This document shows, piece after piece, positions 40,273 to 48,567 of a stretch of 64,000 nt of DNA; the stretch's first letter is position 1, and every line of letters begins with the position of its first letter. Origin of the DNA: Planctomycetota bacterium (GTDB lineage Bacteria; Planctomycetota; Planctomycetia; Pirellulales; UBA1268); assembly GCA_003669585.1 (NCBI GenBank), contig QWOQ01000005.1, positions 838,502 through 902,501 of the forward strand, given 5' to 3'. The notes beneath the pieces were generated by a model that was not told the origin of the DNA, made no database searches, and saw only the letters and a program-made list of their open reading frames with translations. The translations under genes and the position numbers were made by a program.

Positions 40273-41334
40273 ATGAATGCATCCTCTCGCTTGCCAACCG
40301 TCGATCGATCTCTTGCGAACGACGACGTTATACAGGTTTCTGGACTTTCAAAGTCTTATCGCGTTTACGACAAGCCCGAGGGCATTGCGGCGAGCATATC
40401 GGGGCTTTTTCGACGAAAGCATCGCACGGTGCACGCTCTCCAAAACATCGATCTGTCGGTGAAGCGAGGCGAGTTTGTAGCGTTGCTTGGACCCAACGGA
40501 GCTGGAAAGACAACCTGTCTTAAACTTCTTTCTGGAATCATCACGCCCACCTCCGGGGAAGCTCGCGTTTTGGGACATGTTCCATGGGACAGAGAAAATG
40601 CGTATCGTCGCCGTTTCTCACTGGTCATGGGTCAACGCAACCAACTCTGGTGGGATCTTCCCGCATCGGAAAGTTTCAAACTGCACCGCGAAATATATCG
40701 GATTGACGCCGGCCATTTCGATCGAATTCGGGACGAACTCGTCGATCTTCTTGGCGTGCGATCTCTCCTTCTTCAACCCGTGCGCGATCTCTCGCTTGGA
40801 GAACGCATGAAGCTTGAACTCGTTGCATCGCTGCTGCACGAACCGGAGGTCCTTTTTCTTGATGAACCAACGCTCGGCCTAGACGTTGTCGCACAGCACG
40901 CCGTTCACGGTTTCCTTCAACACTACCAGTCTGCACGTCGCGTGACAGTGATGCTGACAACGCATTACATGAAAGACGTTGCGGCTTTGTGCCAGCGGGT
41001 CGTTGTCGTCATGCATGGAAGCATTTTATACGACGGCTCTTTGGCGGCCTTCATTGATCGCTACAGCACTCACAAGCTCGTAACCCTTGAAATGTCGAAT
41101 GCACCCAATCCGGCACTGTTGGCGCGGTGGGGCAGTGATGTAGAAGTGCGGGGGCCCGAGATTCTGGTGCGGGTTGATCGCACGCAAGTTGCATCCGTAT
41201 TGCCAGAGTTACTTGAGATTCCCTCAATCGTTGATATCACCGTCGAAGATGTTCCGCTGGAGGAAATCGTTGCATCTCTTTTCCGATCCAATGATTCCGG
41301 AAATTCTCGTACACACGACGGGGCACCGGCATGA
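40273..41334 (+). CDS. ABC-2 type exporter, ATP-binding subunit
   Basis: A 353-residue ATPase. Walker A is LLGPNGAGKTT near residue 74, the signature is LSLGERMK near 173, and Walker B is VLFLDEPTLGLD near 193 with the H-loop in LTTHYMKDV near 233. An N-terminal 60-residue extension and a C-terminal domain of about 90 residues with an ACT-like alternation fit the NatA/DUF4162 type of subunit. It is followed by two membrane genes with which it forms a complete heteromeric exporter; the stop overlaps the next ATG as ATGA. The cargo is unknown. Confidence 0.92.
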   Translation: MNASSRLPTVDRSLANDDVIQVSGLSKSYRVYDKPEGIAASISGLFRRKHRTVHALQNIDLSVKRGEFVALLGPNGAGKTTCLKLLSGIITPTSGEARVLGHVPWDRENAYRRRFSLVMGQRNQLWWDLPASESFKLHREIYRIDAGHFDRIRDELVDLLGVRSLLLQPVRDLSLGERMKLELVASLLHEPEVLFLDEPTLGLDVVAQHAVHGFLQHYQSARRVTVMLTTHYMKDVAALCQRVVVVMHGSILYDGSLAAFIDRYSTHKLVTLEMSNAPNPALLARWGSDVEVRGPEILVRVDRTQVASVLPELLEIPSIVDITVEDVPLEEIVASLFRSNDSGNSRTHDGAPA

Positions 41335-42224
41335 CCGCCATGCAGACAAAAAGCCCTCATTCTTCCGACGGGTCTGACTATAGCCTGCGCGATCATTTTC
41401 GGATCTGGCGGACAATGCTCACAATTTCACTGGAGGAGCGGTTGGTGTATCGGGGCGATTTTGCCCTAGGAACGCTTTTGCGATTCCTTCCAATTGTGAC
41501 GCAGGTTTTTCTCTGGACGGCAGTCTTCTCAGCTGCCGGTCGCTCTGACATTGCCGGGTATTCAAAAAATGACATTGTCGCCTACTATCTTCTTGCGATG
41601 GCGACGAGAGCTTTTTCAAGCATGCCAGGACTCGCTGGCAGCATCGCACGGGGCATCCGTGACGGCTCGATCAAAAAATATCTCGTTCAACCTGTCGATT
41701 ACATCGGGTTTCTTTTCGCGATGCGAGTCGCACACAAACTGGTTTATTTCGCGGTCGCACTCGGACCGTTTGTTCTGGTTCTCTTTTTGTTTCGTTCTTA
41801 CTTTCCTGCAATTCCTGATGTTGGCACCATCATCGCTTTCGCGGCATCACTTTTTATGGCATTTTTAATCGGTTTTTTCCTTGAGGCCACGCTCGGCATG
41901 CTCGGCTTCTGGTTTCTAGAAGTTGCAAGCTTGCTGTTTGTCTACATGTTGGCCAACTATCTGCTCTCAGGCCACATGTTTCCACTGGACATGTTGGATG
42001 GAATCGCGACAGGCCTTCTTGGAATCAGTCTCGGGGATGTTGTGAAAATGCTTCCATTTGAATACACCGCCTACTTTCCGGCGGCGATTTGGCTGGGGAA
42101 AATTTCTGGTCCGGCGATGTACCAAGGACTGCTCATCGAGGCGATGTGGGTCATTGTTATGGCTGCGGCCTGTCGACTGGCCTATGACCGGGGTTCGCGA
42201 CATTGGAGTGCCGTTGGTGGATAA
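41331..42224 (+). CDS. ABC-2 type exporter, membrane subunit 1
   Basis: A 297-residue integral membrane protein of the ABC-2 permease family (DUF990-like). Six hydrophobic segments can be counted, such as LRFLPIVTQVFLWTAVFSAA near residue 50 and IIAFAASLFMAFLIGFFLE near 165, and MFPLDMLDGIATGLLG near 220 is a family-typical loop. It starts by ATGA overlap with the ATPase gene; a second ATG nine bases on is possible. The cargo cannot be told from sequence. Confidence 0.87.
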   Translation: MTAMQTKSPHSSDGSDYSLRDHFRIWRTMLTISLEERLVYRGDFALGTLLRFLPIVTQVFLWTAVFSAAGRSDIAGYSKNDIVAYYLLAMATRAFSSMPGLAGSIARGIRDGSIKKYLVQPVDYIGFLFAMRVAHKLVYFAVALGPFVLVLFLFRSYFPAIPDVGTIIAFAASLFMAFLIGFFLEATLGMLGFWFLEVASLLFVYMLANYLLSGHMFPLDMLDGIATGLLGISLGDVVKMLPFEYTAYFPAAIWLGKISGPAMYQGLLIEAMWVIVMAAACRLAYDRGSRHWSAVGG

Positions 42225-42262
42225 GTAAGCCGGTAACCAAAAAGAATTATGGAAAACTTCTG

Positions 42263-43081
42263 ATGGGGCGTTATTGGAGAGTGTTTGCAACGTTTGCCGT
42301 AGCGGGCATGGTCCGCGACATGACCTTTCGTACAAATTTTTTGATCGCATGTATTTCTTCGATCGCGTGGGTAGCAATGAACTTGTCTTTCTACGTACTC
42401 GTCTTTTCATTTACACCTGAACTCGGACTCAATACAGGCTGGTCGAGAGAACCGTTCTTTGTTTTTGTTGCGACTGGACTCATCATCAATTCGATTGTTC
42501 AGACATTCTTCATGCCGAGTGCCGAGGAATTTTCAGAAATGGTGAGATCCGGGGGCCTCGATGCGGTGCTGGTACAGCCGCTTGATGCGCAGTTTCTTAT
42601 CACCTGTCATCGAGTTGATTACTCATCGCTCGCCAACGGAATGGTTGGATTTTTACTGCTGTTCTGGTCTCTTCTCAGCACGAAGTGGACTCCGACGCCA
42701 GTAGCTTTTTTACTCTATCCACTCTTTGTGATCTCCGGCGTCACGATTCTTTACAGCTTTATCATAGGACTCGCCGCGGCGACTATTTTTCTTGGCCGCA
42801 ATCAGAGTCTTTACGACTTTTGGTTTTACATCACCACATTTTCTCGATATCCAATGGAAATTTATTCTGGTCCATGGGGAACTCCTCTGCAGACTCTCTG
42901 CACATTTGTGCTGCCGATTCTGGTTGTCGTCAATGTTCCCGCAAGACTGCTGGCAAGACCCTTTCTCATGAGTGACACAAATCTTGCTATCTGGTCGCTT
43001 CTGGCTGCAGGCGTTTCATTCATCGTCTCAAGACGGGTGTTTACGCATTCAATCGATCGGTACCGAAGTGCTTCAAGTTAA
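42263..43081 (+). CDS. ABC-2 type exporter, membrane subunit 2
   Basis: A 272-residue membrane protein similar in layout to subunit 1, with six hydrophobic helices, the AEEFSEMVRSGGLDAVLVQPLDAQFL coupling region near residue 90–115 (the Gly-x-Leu-Asp segment is typical), and a C-terminal RVFTHSIDRY end. The frame extends upstream into the previous gene to a TTG at 42203; the ATG at 42263 leaves a 38-base gap and gives a family-like N-terminus (MGRYWRVFATFAVAGM). It completes the exporter operon. Confidence 0.85.
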   Translation: MGRYWRVFATFAVAGMVRDMTFRTNFLIACISSIAWVAMNLSFYVLVFSFTPELGLNTGWSREPFFVFVATGLIINSIVQTFFMPSAEEFSEMVRSGGLDAVLVQPLDAQFLITCHRVDYSSLANGMVGFLLLFWSLLSTKWTPTPVAFLLYPLFVISGVTILYSFIIGLAAATIFLGRNQSLYDFWFYITTFSRYPMEIYSGPWGTPLQTLCTFVLPILVVVNVPARLLARPFLMSDTNLAIWSLLAAGVSFIVSRRVFTHSIDRYRSASS

Positions 43082-43185
43082 ATATTTTCCGATGTTCCCA
43101 CATGTGCGTTGGGATCCGTTCAAACGCATATCGCCCTCACATGCAGAAGTAGCTCGGGGATAAACTGTTTTTAATTCCCGTGAGT

Positions 43186-43259
43186 ATTGAACGGTTTCCT
43201 CCCTCTCAACAAGCCGCTAGACTCTTTGGAGCGCAGCCTCTTTTGGCAATTGAACGGTT
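43186..43259 (+). repeat. direct repeat ATTGAACGGTT upstream of the ebo-like cluster
   Basis: The 11-base sequence ATTGAACGGTT occurs at 43186–43196 and again at 43249–43259, with a start-to-start distance of 63 bases, close to six turns of the helix. The second copy lies 21 bases before the first start codon of the cluster. It could be a paired binding site for a regulator. Confidence 0.45.
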
Positions 43260-43280
43260 CCCCATCCTTGCGAGTTTTTT

Positions 43281-44147
43281 GTGGCTCTCCAATTAGCTTT
43301 TAGTTCCAACGCATATCTCAACATGCCGATCGATGTCGCCATTGATCATGTTGCCGACATTGGTTACCAGGGCATCGAATTGCTGGCCGATGTTCCACAC
43401 GCATGGCCTGCGGGTCTGCTCGAAATTCAAAAACAAGCCATTCGCGACAAGCTGGCTGAGCGACGAATGACGATTTCAAACATCAATGCATTCATGATGA
43501 ATGCGATTGCCGATCCAAGGCAACCCTACTGGCATCCCGGGTGGACCGATCCCGATCCCCATTATCGAGCAATTCGACGAGAGCACACGAAACGCGCTCT
43601 TGAACTTGCAGCACAACTCGGAGCAAAAACGATTTCTACGGAGCCTGGTGGCCTTCTTGCCGACGGTCAAAATCGAAAGACTGCAACTGATATTTTCTAC
43701 GATGAACTGATGCCGTGTCTCGAAACAGCACAGCGTGTAGGGGTTACGCTTCTTATCGAGCCAGAACCCGGACTTTTAATCGAACGCTTTGATCAATATC
43801 TGGAATTTGCAGCACGGGTAGACAGTCCATGGCTAGGACTCAATTTTGATATCGGCCACGCCTATTGTGTGTCGGAAGATCCTGCGGAGTGGGTGCCAAG
43901 AATGAAGGACCACACTCGCCACTACCATTTTGAGGATATTGCCGCCTCACGAGTTCATCATCATCTTGTTCCCGGAGAAGGGGCAATCGATTTTTCTAGT
44001 GTGTTTAAAGCCATTGCAAAACACTCTCCCGATGTCTGGATTACCGTTGAGCTCTATCCCTATCGACAGAATCCAGATGGCGCCGCTCTCGCCGCACGGC
44101 AGTATCTTCTGAATTGCGCCAGCCAAGCAAATGTTTCCATTGCGTAA
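43281..44147 (+). CDS. TIM-barrel sugar phosphate isomerase-like protein of the ebo-like cluster
   Basis: A 288-residue xylose isomerase-like TIM barrel. Metal-site residues are seen in STEPGG near 113, LLIEPEPGLLIERFDQYLEF near 157, LNFDIGHAYC near 191, and TVELYPY near 255. The EPEPG block is shared with the protein encoded at 45190, so the two are relatives. It starts at GTG and is the first of four same-strand genes that match part of the ebo cluster, though it may not itself be a standard ebo gene. Its substrate is unknown. Confidence 0.78.
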   Translation: MALQLAFSSNAYLNMPIDVAIDHVADIGYQGIELLADVPHAWPAGLLEIQKQAIRDKLAERRMTISNINAFMMNAIADPRQPYWHPGWTDPDPHYRAIRREHTKRALELAAQLGAKTISTEPGGLLADGQNRKTATDIFYDELMPCLETAQRVGVTLLIEPEPGLLIERFDQYLEFAARVDSPWLGLNFDIGHAYCVSEDPAEWVPRMKDHTRHYHFEDIAASRVHHHLVPGEGAIDFSSVFKAIAKHSPDVWITVELYPYRQNPDGAALAARQYLLNCASQANVSIA

Positions 44148-44210
44148 AACACATTCTGAGCATCCAGATTTTTCTGTTCATGAATTCCTCTTCGATCTAG
44201 AAACGATTGC

Positions 44211-45143
44211 ATGATTCAAACCGTACTGGCATGGATGCGTCTGTTGCGACTGCCCAACCATGCGACCGCAGTCGCTGATGTTCTTGCCGGTTTTTTAATT
44301 GTTTCTAGAACACCGTTTGGAGAATGGCCGGCAGATTCGCTCTGGTTGGTGATTGGTGCATCACTTTGCTTTTACGGCGGCGGAATGATTCTCAACGATG
44401 TATTCGACTACCGACTCGATTGCGTGGAACGTCCTGAACGGCCGCTGCCAAGCGGACTCATCAGCGTCGCGCTGGCTGGTAGTGTGGCAACGGTGCTGCT
44501 CGCAGCTGGATTACTCCTTTCGATTGCGACTGCTGTGTTCGTGCAGTCTCCCACTCCAGCTATCGTTGGCACGTCGCTTTTGATTGCCATTGTGGCCTAT
44601 GATTTTCAACTCAAGCAGACTTCCGTTGGACCGATTGCGATGGGAATCTGCCGTAGTTTGAACTGGTTGCTGGGAATGTCGGCTGTTGGAAGCCAAGAGC
44701 GAATTGAACAGTGGATCGCGCCGCTAGGAATGGGGATTTATGTTGCCGGCATCACGTGGTACTCCAGACGCGAAGCTGGAGAGAGTCGTCCTAAAGTTCT
44801 TGCAGGCGCTGCCGCCGTTATGTTCATGGGTCTGGTTCTTGCAGGAAGCTTTCCATGGATTTCGATTCAGCTCGGACAGGCCGGCTGGCTTGTGGGCGAC
44901 CGCCAGACATCCTGGTATCTGCTTTGGAGCATTCTTGTCACCGCGATATTGGCTCGTGCTGTTTTTGGAATTGCAGATCCCACTCAAGCAAGAATTCGTG
45001 CTGCGGTTTCAAATGCAATCCTGTCAATCATCACGCTTGATGCCGTACTTGTGTTGGCCGCATGCGGCGAAAGCTGGGCAATCGTCGTTCTGTTGTTGCT
45101 AGCGCCGGCCTTTTCGCTCAGTCGCACTTTGTCGATGACTTAA
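44211..45143 (+). CDS. eboC: UbiA-family prenyltransferase, EboC-like
   Basis: An integral membrane prenyltransferase of 310 residues with about eight or nine hydrophobic helices. The first Asp-rich motif is NDVFDYRLDCVERPERPLPSG near residue 62 (only the key Asp and Arg/Pro residues are diagnostic), which binds the diphosphate of a polyprenyl donor. The second motif is not sharply defined; the region DPTQARI near 262 could be degenerate. In ebo clusters EboC is the UbiA member, and the flanking genes here fit EboE and EboF. The acceptor is unknown. Confidence 0.82.
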   Translation: MIQTVLAWMRLLRLPNHATAVADVLAGFLIVSRTPFGEWPADSLWLVIGASLCFYGGGMILNDVFDYRLDCVERPERPLPSGLISVALAGSVATVLLAAGLLLSIATAVFVQSPTPAIVGTSLLIAIVAYDFQLKQTSVGPIAMGICRSLNWLLGMSAVGSQERIEQWIAPLGMGIYVAGITWYSRREAGESRPKVLAGAAAVMFMGLVLAGSFPWISIQLGQAGWLVGDRQTSWYLLWSILVTAILARAVFGIADPTQARIRAAVSNAILSIITLDAVLVLAACGESWAIVVLLLLAPAFSLSRTLSMT

Positions 45144-45189
45144 TTCTGACTCGATACGCACCGAACTCAAGGCAGGACATCTCTTCGAA

Positions 45190-46065
45190 ATGTTGCCGGG
45201 TTATTCAACGAATACGATCAGTGAACTCGATGGAATCGACTCCGTTGAAGATCTGGCTTCCATGGGCTATTCATCGCTGGCGATCACGCTTGATCGTCAT
45301 GTGCTCAATCCCTATCGAGTTGATTTTGAAGAACATGTGACGAGATGGGCCGACATGCTTCATCGATGTGGGTTTGCAAGTGTTATCGAGACAGGCGCTC
45401 GATATCTTCTGGACTCGCAGCAAAAGCATGAACCAACGCTCATGTCGCAAGATCCTACCGCTCGTCAAAAAAGAATCGATTTCCTACGAAGTTCCATCGA
45501 TGTAGCATCCTCGCTCAAATCGACATGTGTCTCACTCTGGTCGGGAGTGGTGCGGGATTCAGCGGTCGAAGAGACGCTTTGGAAGAGACTCCTTTCTTCG
45601 ATCGAACCGGTACTCGAGTATGCTCACGAAAAAAATGTAGCGGTGGCATTGGAACCCGAACCAGGGATGTTTATCGATTCTCTGCATCGATATGAAAAAC
45701 TCACAAAGAGACTCATGCCGGTTCATCCTTTATCGCTCACGATCGACACCGGACATCTTGTTTGCATGGGTGAACTCCATTCGGGACGACTCGATTCACA
45801 ATGGACTCAAAAAGTGATCAACGTACATTTGGATGACATGCGAGCCTGTCGCCACGATCATTTGCCGCTGGGCACTGGAGATGTACCGCTGGAGTCGATT
45901 TTGCAATCACTTTTCGAAGCTGGATACAAAGGTGGACTGCATGTCGAAATTCCTCGACAGTCCCATCTTGGATTAGCCTTTGCTCGCACGAGTAAAGCGG
46001 CCATCGATCGACTGCTTGAACGCATTCAAACAAAGCGAGTAGTTCCTCGCACCCTTCACACGTAG
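45190..46065 (+). CDS. eboE: TIM-barrel protein, EboE-like
   Basis: A 291-residue xylose isomerase-like TIM barrel. Conserved residues are in SLWSGV near 118, VALEPEPGMFIDSLHRYEKL near 155, LTIDTGHLVCMGE near 188, VHLDDMRACRHDHLPLGTG near 215, and LHVEIPRQSH near 255. The gene lies between a UbiA prenyltransferase and a phosphodiesterase-like gene, the neighbourhood in which the EboE protein is found. The name rests on this context and on overall fold, not on a search. It shares the EPEPG motif with the protein at 43281. Confidence 0.72.
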   Translation: MLPGYSTNTISELDGIDSVEDLASMGYSSLAITLDRHVLNPYRVDFEEHVTRWADMLHRCGFASVIETGARYLLDSQQKHEPTLMSQDPTARQKRIDFLRSSIDVASSLKSTCVSLWSGVVRDSAVEETLWKRLLSSIEPVLEYAHEKNVAVALEPEPGMFIDSLHRYEKLTKRLMPVHPLSLTIDTGHLVCMGELHSGRLDSQWTQKVINVHLDDMRACRHDHLPLGTGDVPLESILQSLFEAGYKGGLHVEIPRQSHLGLAFARTSKAAIDRLLERIQTKRVVPRTLHT

Positions 46066-46107
46066 TATGAACTTTGTTTCTTCATTTTTTCTTAAGGCGT
46101 TTCACCT

Positions 46108-47508
46108 ATGACATCGGTATCACAAACTCGTTCTTCCATTCCTCGCGTGGTCGTACTCCTTGTTCCTGGTCTGAGAGCGTGTGATCTTCCCTTGATGCCA
46201 TCATTGACTCGACTCATCAGCAGGGGAGGGGATGCGTTTGATTTTCACCCGAGTCTTCCGGCTCTCACATGTCCTGTCCAAGCGGCAATTTCCACAGGAA
46301 CTCTTGGATCTGTTCATGGAATCGTTGCCAACGGTGTCTATGATCGCGGCCTTCAAAAACTTGAAATGTGGACGGCTCCCGATACTGCAATTCAGTCACC
46401 GCGACTGTGGGACCATATAAAATCTGCACGTCCAGAAGTGCGCACGGCCGCATGGTTTCTCCTCGAATCAAAGGGGGCAACGGCAGATCTGGTTTGCATG
46501 CCGGCACCGGTACACAATCCGGACGGCTCCGAAACGCCATGGTGCCATAGTCGCCCCACACCGCTTTACGGGCCACTGCGTGAAAAACTTGGTGATTTTC
46601 CTCTGCACAAATTCTGGGGACCTCTGGCAGGAATCGAATCCTCGCAGTGGATCGCTCGGAGCTTTATCGAAGCTTCCCGGACTGACCCGCCTCATCTGTC
46701 AATGGTCTACTTGCCCCACTTGGATTATGCCTCGCAGCGCCAAGGACCTGACAGCCAGGCGGCCCTGTCGGCATGCGCCGAACTCGATGGTGTTATCCAT
46801 TTGTTGACAGATGAATTCGATGTGATGACTGACGGCATGACAACCTATCTCGTCATTGGCGAATATCAGATCGTTCCTGTTTCACACACAATCCACCCGA
46901 ATAGAATTCTTCGTGATGCTGGGCTTCTTCACGTGACACAAGGTCCCAACGGAGAATTGCTCGATATGCCCGGAAGCGAGGCCTGGGCTCTGGCCGATCA
47001 TCAGGTGTCGCACATTTTTCTTCGTGATCCCACCGATTTGCGATGCCACAAGAAAGTAGTTGCACTTTTTCAAGGGCGAGAAGGCGTCGCTGCCGTACTG
47101 GAAGGAAGCGCGATTGATCGTGCAGGACTGCGACACGCTCGCGCGGGCGATGTTCTTGTGGTTTCTTCTTCAGAAAGCTGGCAGAGTTATTTTTATTGGC
47201 TCGACGACGCACTGGCACCAAAGTTCGCCCGTACTGTCGATATTCATCGAAAACCTGGATACGATCCACTCGAACTTTTCTTTGATCGTGCGGCGGGCGG
47301 TATTCCACTGAATCCAGCGCTTGTGCGAGGTTCACACGGAGCGGTATCTCTTGACGCTCCAAAGCCGGGCCTATTCCTTTCGTCAAAGCCAATTGCATTT
47401 CAATCGGCTCACTCCACGAGCGATGGAAAGCAGAGAATAATCCGCGATATCGACGTTGCCGGAATTATTTCGAATCTCTACGAAATTCCATCTCCGAACA
47501 ATTGCTGA
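46108..47508 (+). CDS. eboF: nucleotide pyrophosphatase/phosphodiesterase-like protein, EboF-like
   Basis: A 466-residue member of the alkaline phosphatase superfamily. After an early VVLLVPGLRACDL strand comes the nucleophile region LPALTCPVQAAISTG near residue 50–64 (Thr expected), HGIVANGVYD near 73, and a MVYLPHLDYASQ metal-binding segment near 205, with DHQVSH near 296 and GSHGAV near 410 for the second metal. It has no signal peptide. Related proteins cleave phosphodiesters or sulphate esters. It is the last of the four cluster genes. Confidence 0.8.
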   Translation: MTSVSQTRSSIPRVVVLLVPGLRACDLPLMPSLTRLISRGGDAFDFHPSLPALTCPVQAAISTGTLGSVHGIVANGVYDRGLQKLEMWTAPDTAIQSPRLWDHIKSARPEVRTAAWFLLESKGATADLVCMPAPVHNPDGSETPWCHSRPTPLYGPLREKLGDFPLHKFWGPLAGIESSQWIARSFIEASRTDPPHLSMVYLPHLDYASQRQGPDSQAALSACAELDGVIHLLTDEFDVMTDGMTTYLVIGEYQIVPVSHTIHPNRILRDAGLLHVTQGPNGELLDMPGSEAWALADHQVSHIFLRDPTDLRCHKKVVALFQGREGVAAVLEGSAIDRAGLRHARAGDVLVVSSSESWQSYFYWLDDALAPKFARTVDIHRKPGYDPLELFFDRAAGGIPLNPALVRGSHGAVSLDAPKPGLFLSSKPIAFQSAHSTSDGKQRIIRDIDVAGIISNLYEIPSPNNC

Positions 47509-47623
47509 TTTCTCTAAGACTTTTGAAAAACCAGAGGCGTGTGATGTGACTGACCTTGCCACAATCGCATGAGTACCTAGCGCGGAAATATGAAAGGCAA
47601 GACACTTTCGCCTACTCGGCGGC

Positions 47624-48004
47624 TTATTCTTTTTCAGACTGCTCGCCTTCTTGAATCCAAGCCCACGCTTCGCTCATTTTTGCGCGATCAAAGTATCGAA
47701 TCATTCCTTTTGGAAACAGCGGTTTCGCGAGCTTTGTACTCCATTCCTCCCACGCTGTTTCCCCAACGATCGCGCAACGTTCAACGTCGCGACAATGTTT
47801 TGTGTCAAACTTCATCTCATCCCAAAGCGCTCTGGCTTCGAGTCCGGCAAAGTCATGAAATACAGCCATGACTCTCACGCTGCCATGTTCCTGAATATGT
47901 TTTTCAAGTAACGGAACAAACGTTTGATAGTCGGCATGCATCAGTTTTCCGCTGATAAGAAACCCGACTACATGGCCCGAACTCTCTGGCAAAATTTCAA
48001 TCAT
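47624..48004 (-). CDS. SpoIIAA/STAS-like protein
   Basis: A 126-residue protein that resembles the SpoIIAA-like domain family: VGFLISGKLMHADYQTFVPLLEKHI near residue 13–36, VMAVFHDFAGLEARALWDEMKF near 45–65, CAIVGETAWEEW near 77, and FDRAKMSEAWAWIQEGE near 105. The function is unknown for this group; STAS-like folds often bind a phosphate or lipid ligand or a partner protein. It lies 63 bases behind the ferredoxin gene and is probably co-transcribed with it. An AAGG six bases before the ATG supports the start. Confidence 0.82.
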   Translation of the reverse strand: MIEILPESSGHVVGFLISGKLMHADYQTFVPLLEKHIQEHGSVRVMAVFHDFAGLEARALWDEMKFDTKHCRDVERCAIVGETAWEEWSTKLAKPLFPKGMIRYFDRAKMSEAWAWIQEGEQSEKE

Positions 48005-48067
48005 CTGGGCCTTCTTTCATCAGTGTTCTATCGATTATCGATGTCCACGCCGTATCGAGGAGAGCGA

Positions 48068-48439
48068 TTAGACTCGCTGAACAAATTCAACTGGCTTTGG
48101 CTCCAGTTCATCAGACGGCCTCCGACCACAGTCGGCACGGCCAGACCCAGCAAGTCGGCTTTCGGCTCGGAATGTCATGTCGTTCTCGCAGGTCATCTGA
48201 CAAGATAATCTCAACCCCGCTGTCGAAAGAAGTCCCTTGGCAGTAAGCACGTCTCGTTCAGCTTTTGTCAACTTTTCTGGCTCACCGGAAATCATCGTAA
48301 CTCGACAGGTCGTACATCGACCGAAACCACCGCAGGCATGGAGTTGATCGATACCACACTCGTCAGAAAGTGCGAGCACTACGCGTTTGCCTGTCGGCAC
48401 TTCAAAAGTTCCGACTCCCTCCACTGTCATCTGGGGCAT
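48068..48439 (-). CDS. 2Fe-2S ferredoxin
   Basis: A 123-residue [2Fe-2S] ferredoxin of the plant/adrenodoxin fold. The cluster ligands lie in HACGGFGRCTTCR near residue 34–46 and in LSCQ near 80. A C-terminal extension of about 30 residues, rich in Arg and Glu, follows the domain. An AGGAA seven bases before the ATG supports the start. Its redox partner is not apparent. Confidence 0.9.
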   Translation of the reverse strand: MPQMTVEGVGTFEVPTGKRVVLALSDECGIDQLHACGGFGRCTTCRVTMISGEPEKLTKAERDVLTAKGLLSTAGLRLSCQMTCENDMTFRAESRLAGSGRADCGRRPSDELEPKPVEFVQRV

Positions 48440-48567
48440 CTTCTATTCCTCTTTCTTTATTGATTCGTTGGAAAACTTATTTTCCTCGGCTCGTCACCCA
48501 CAATGAAATGACGATAAAAATTGAATTAGCACCGAAGACAACTTTCGACCAAAGATTTTCTCCTGTA

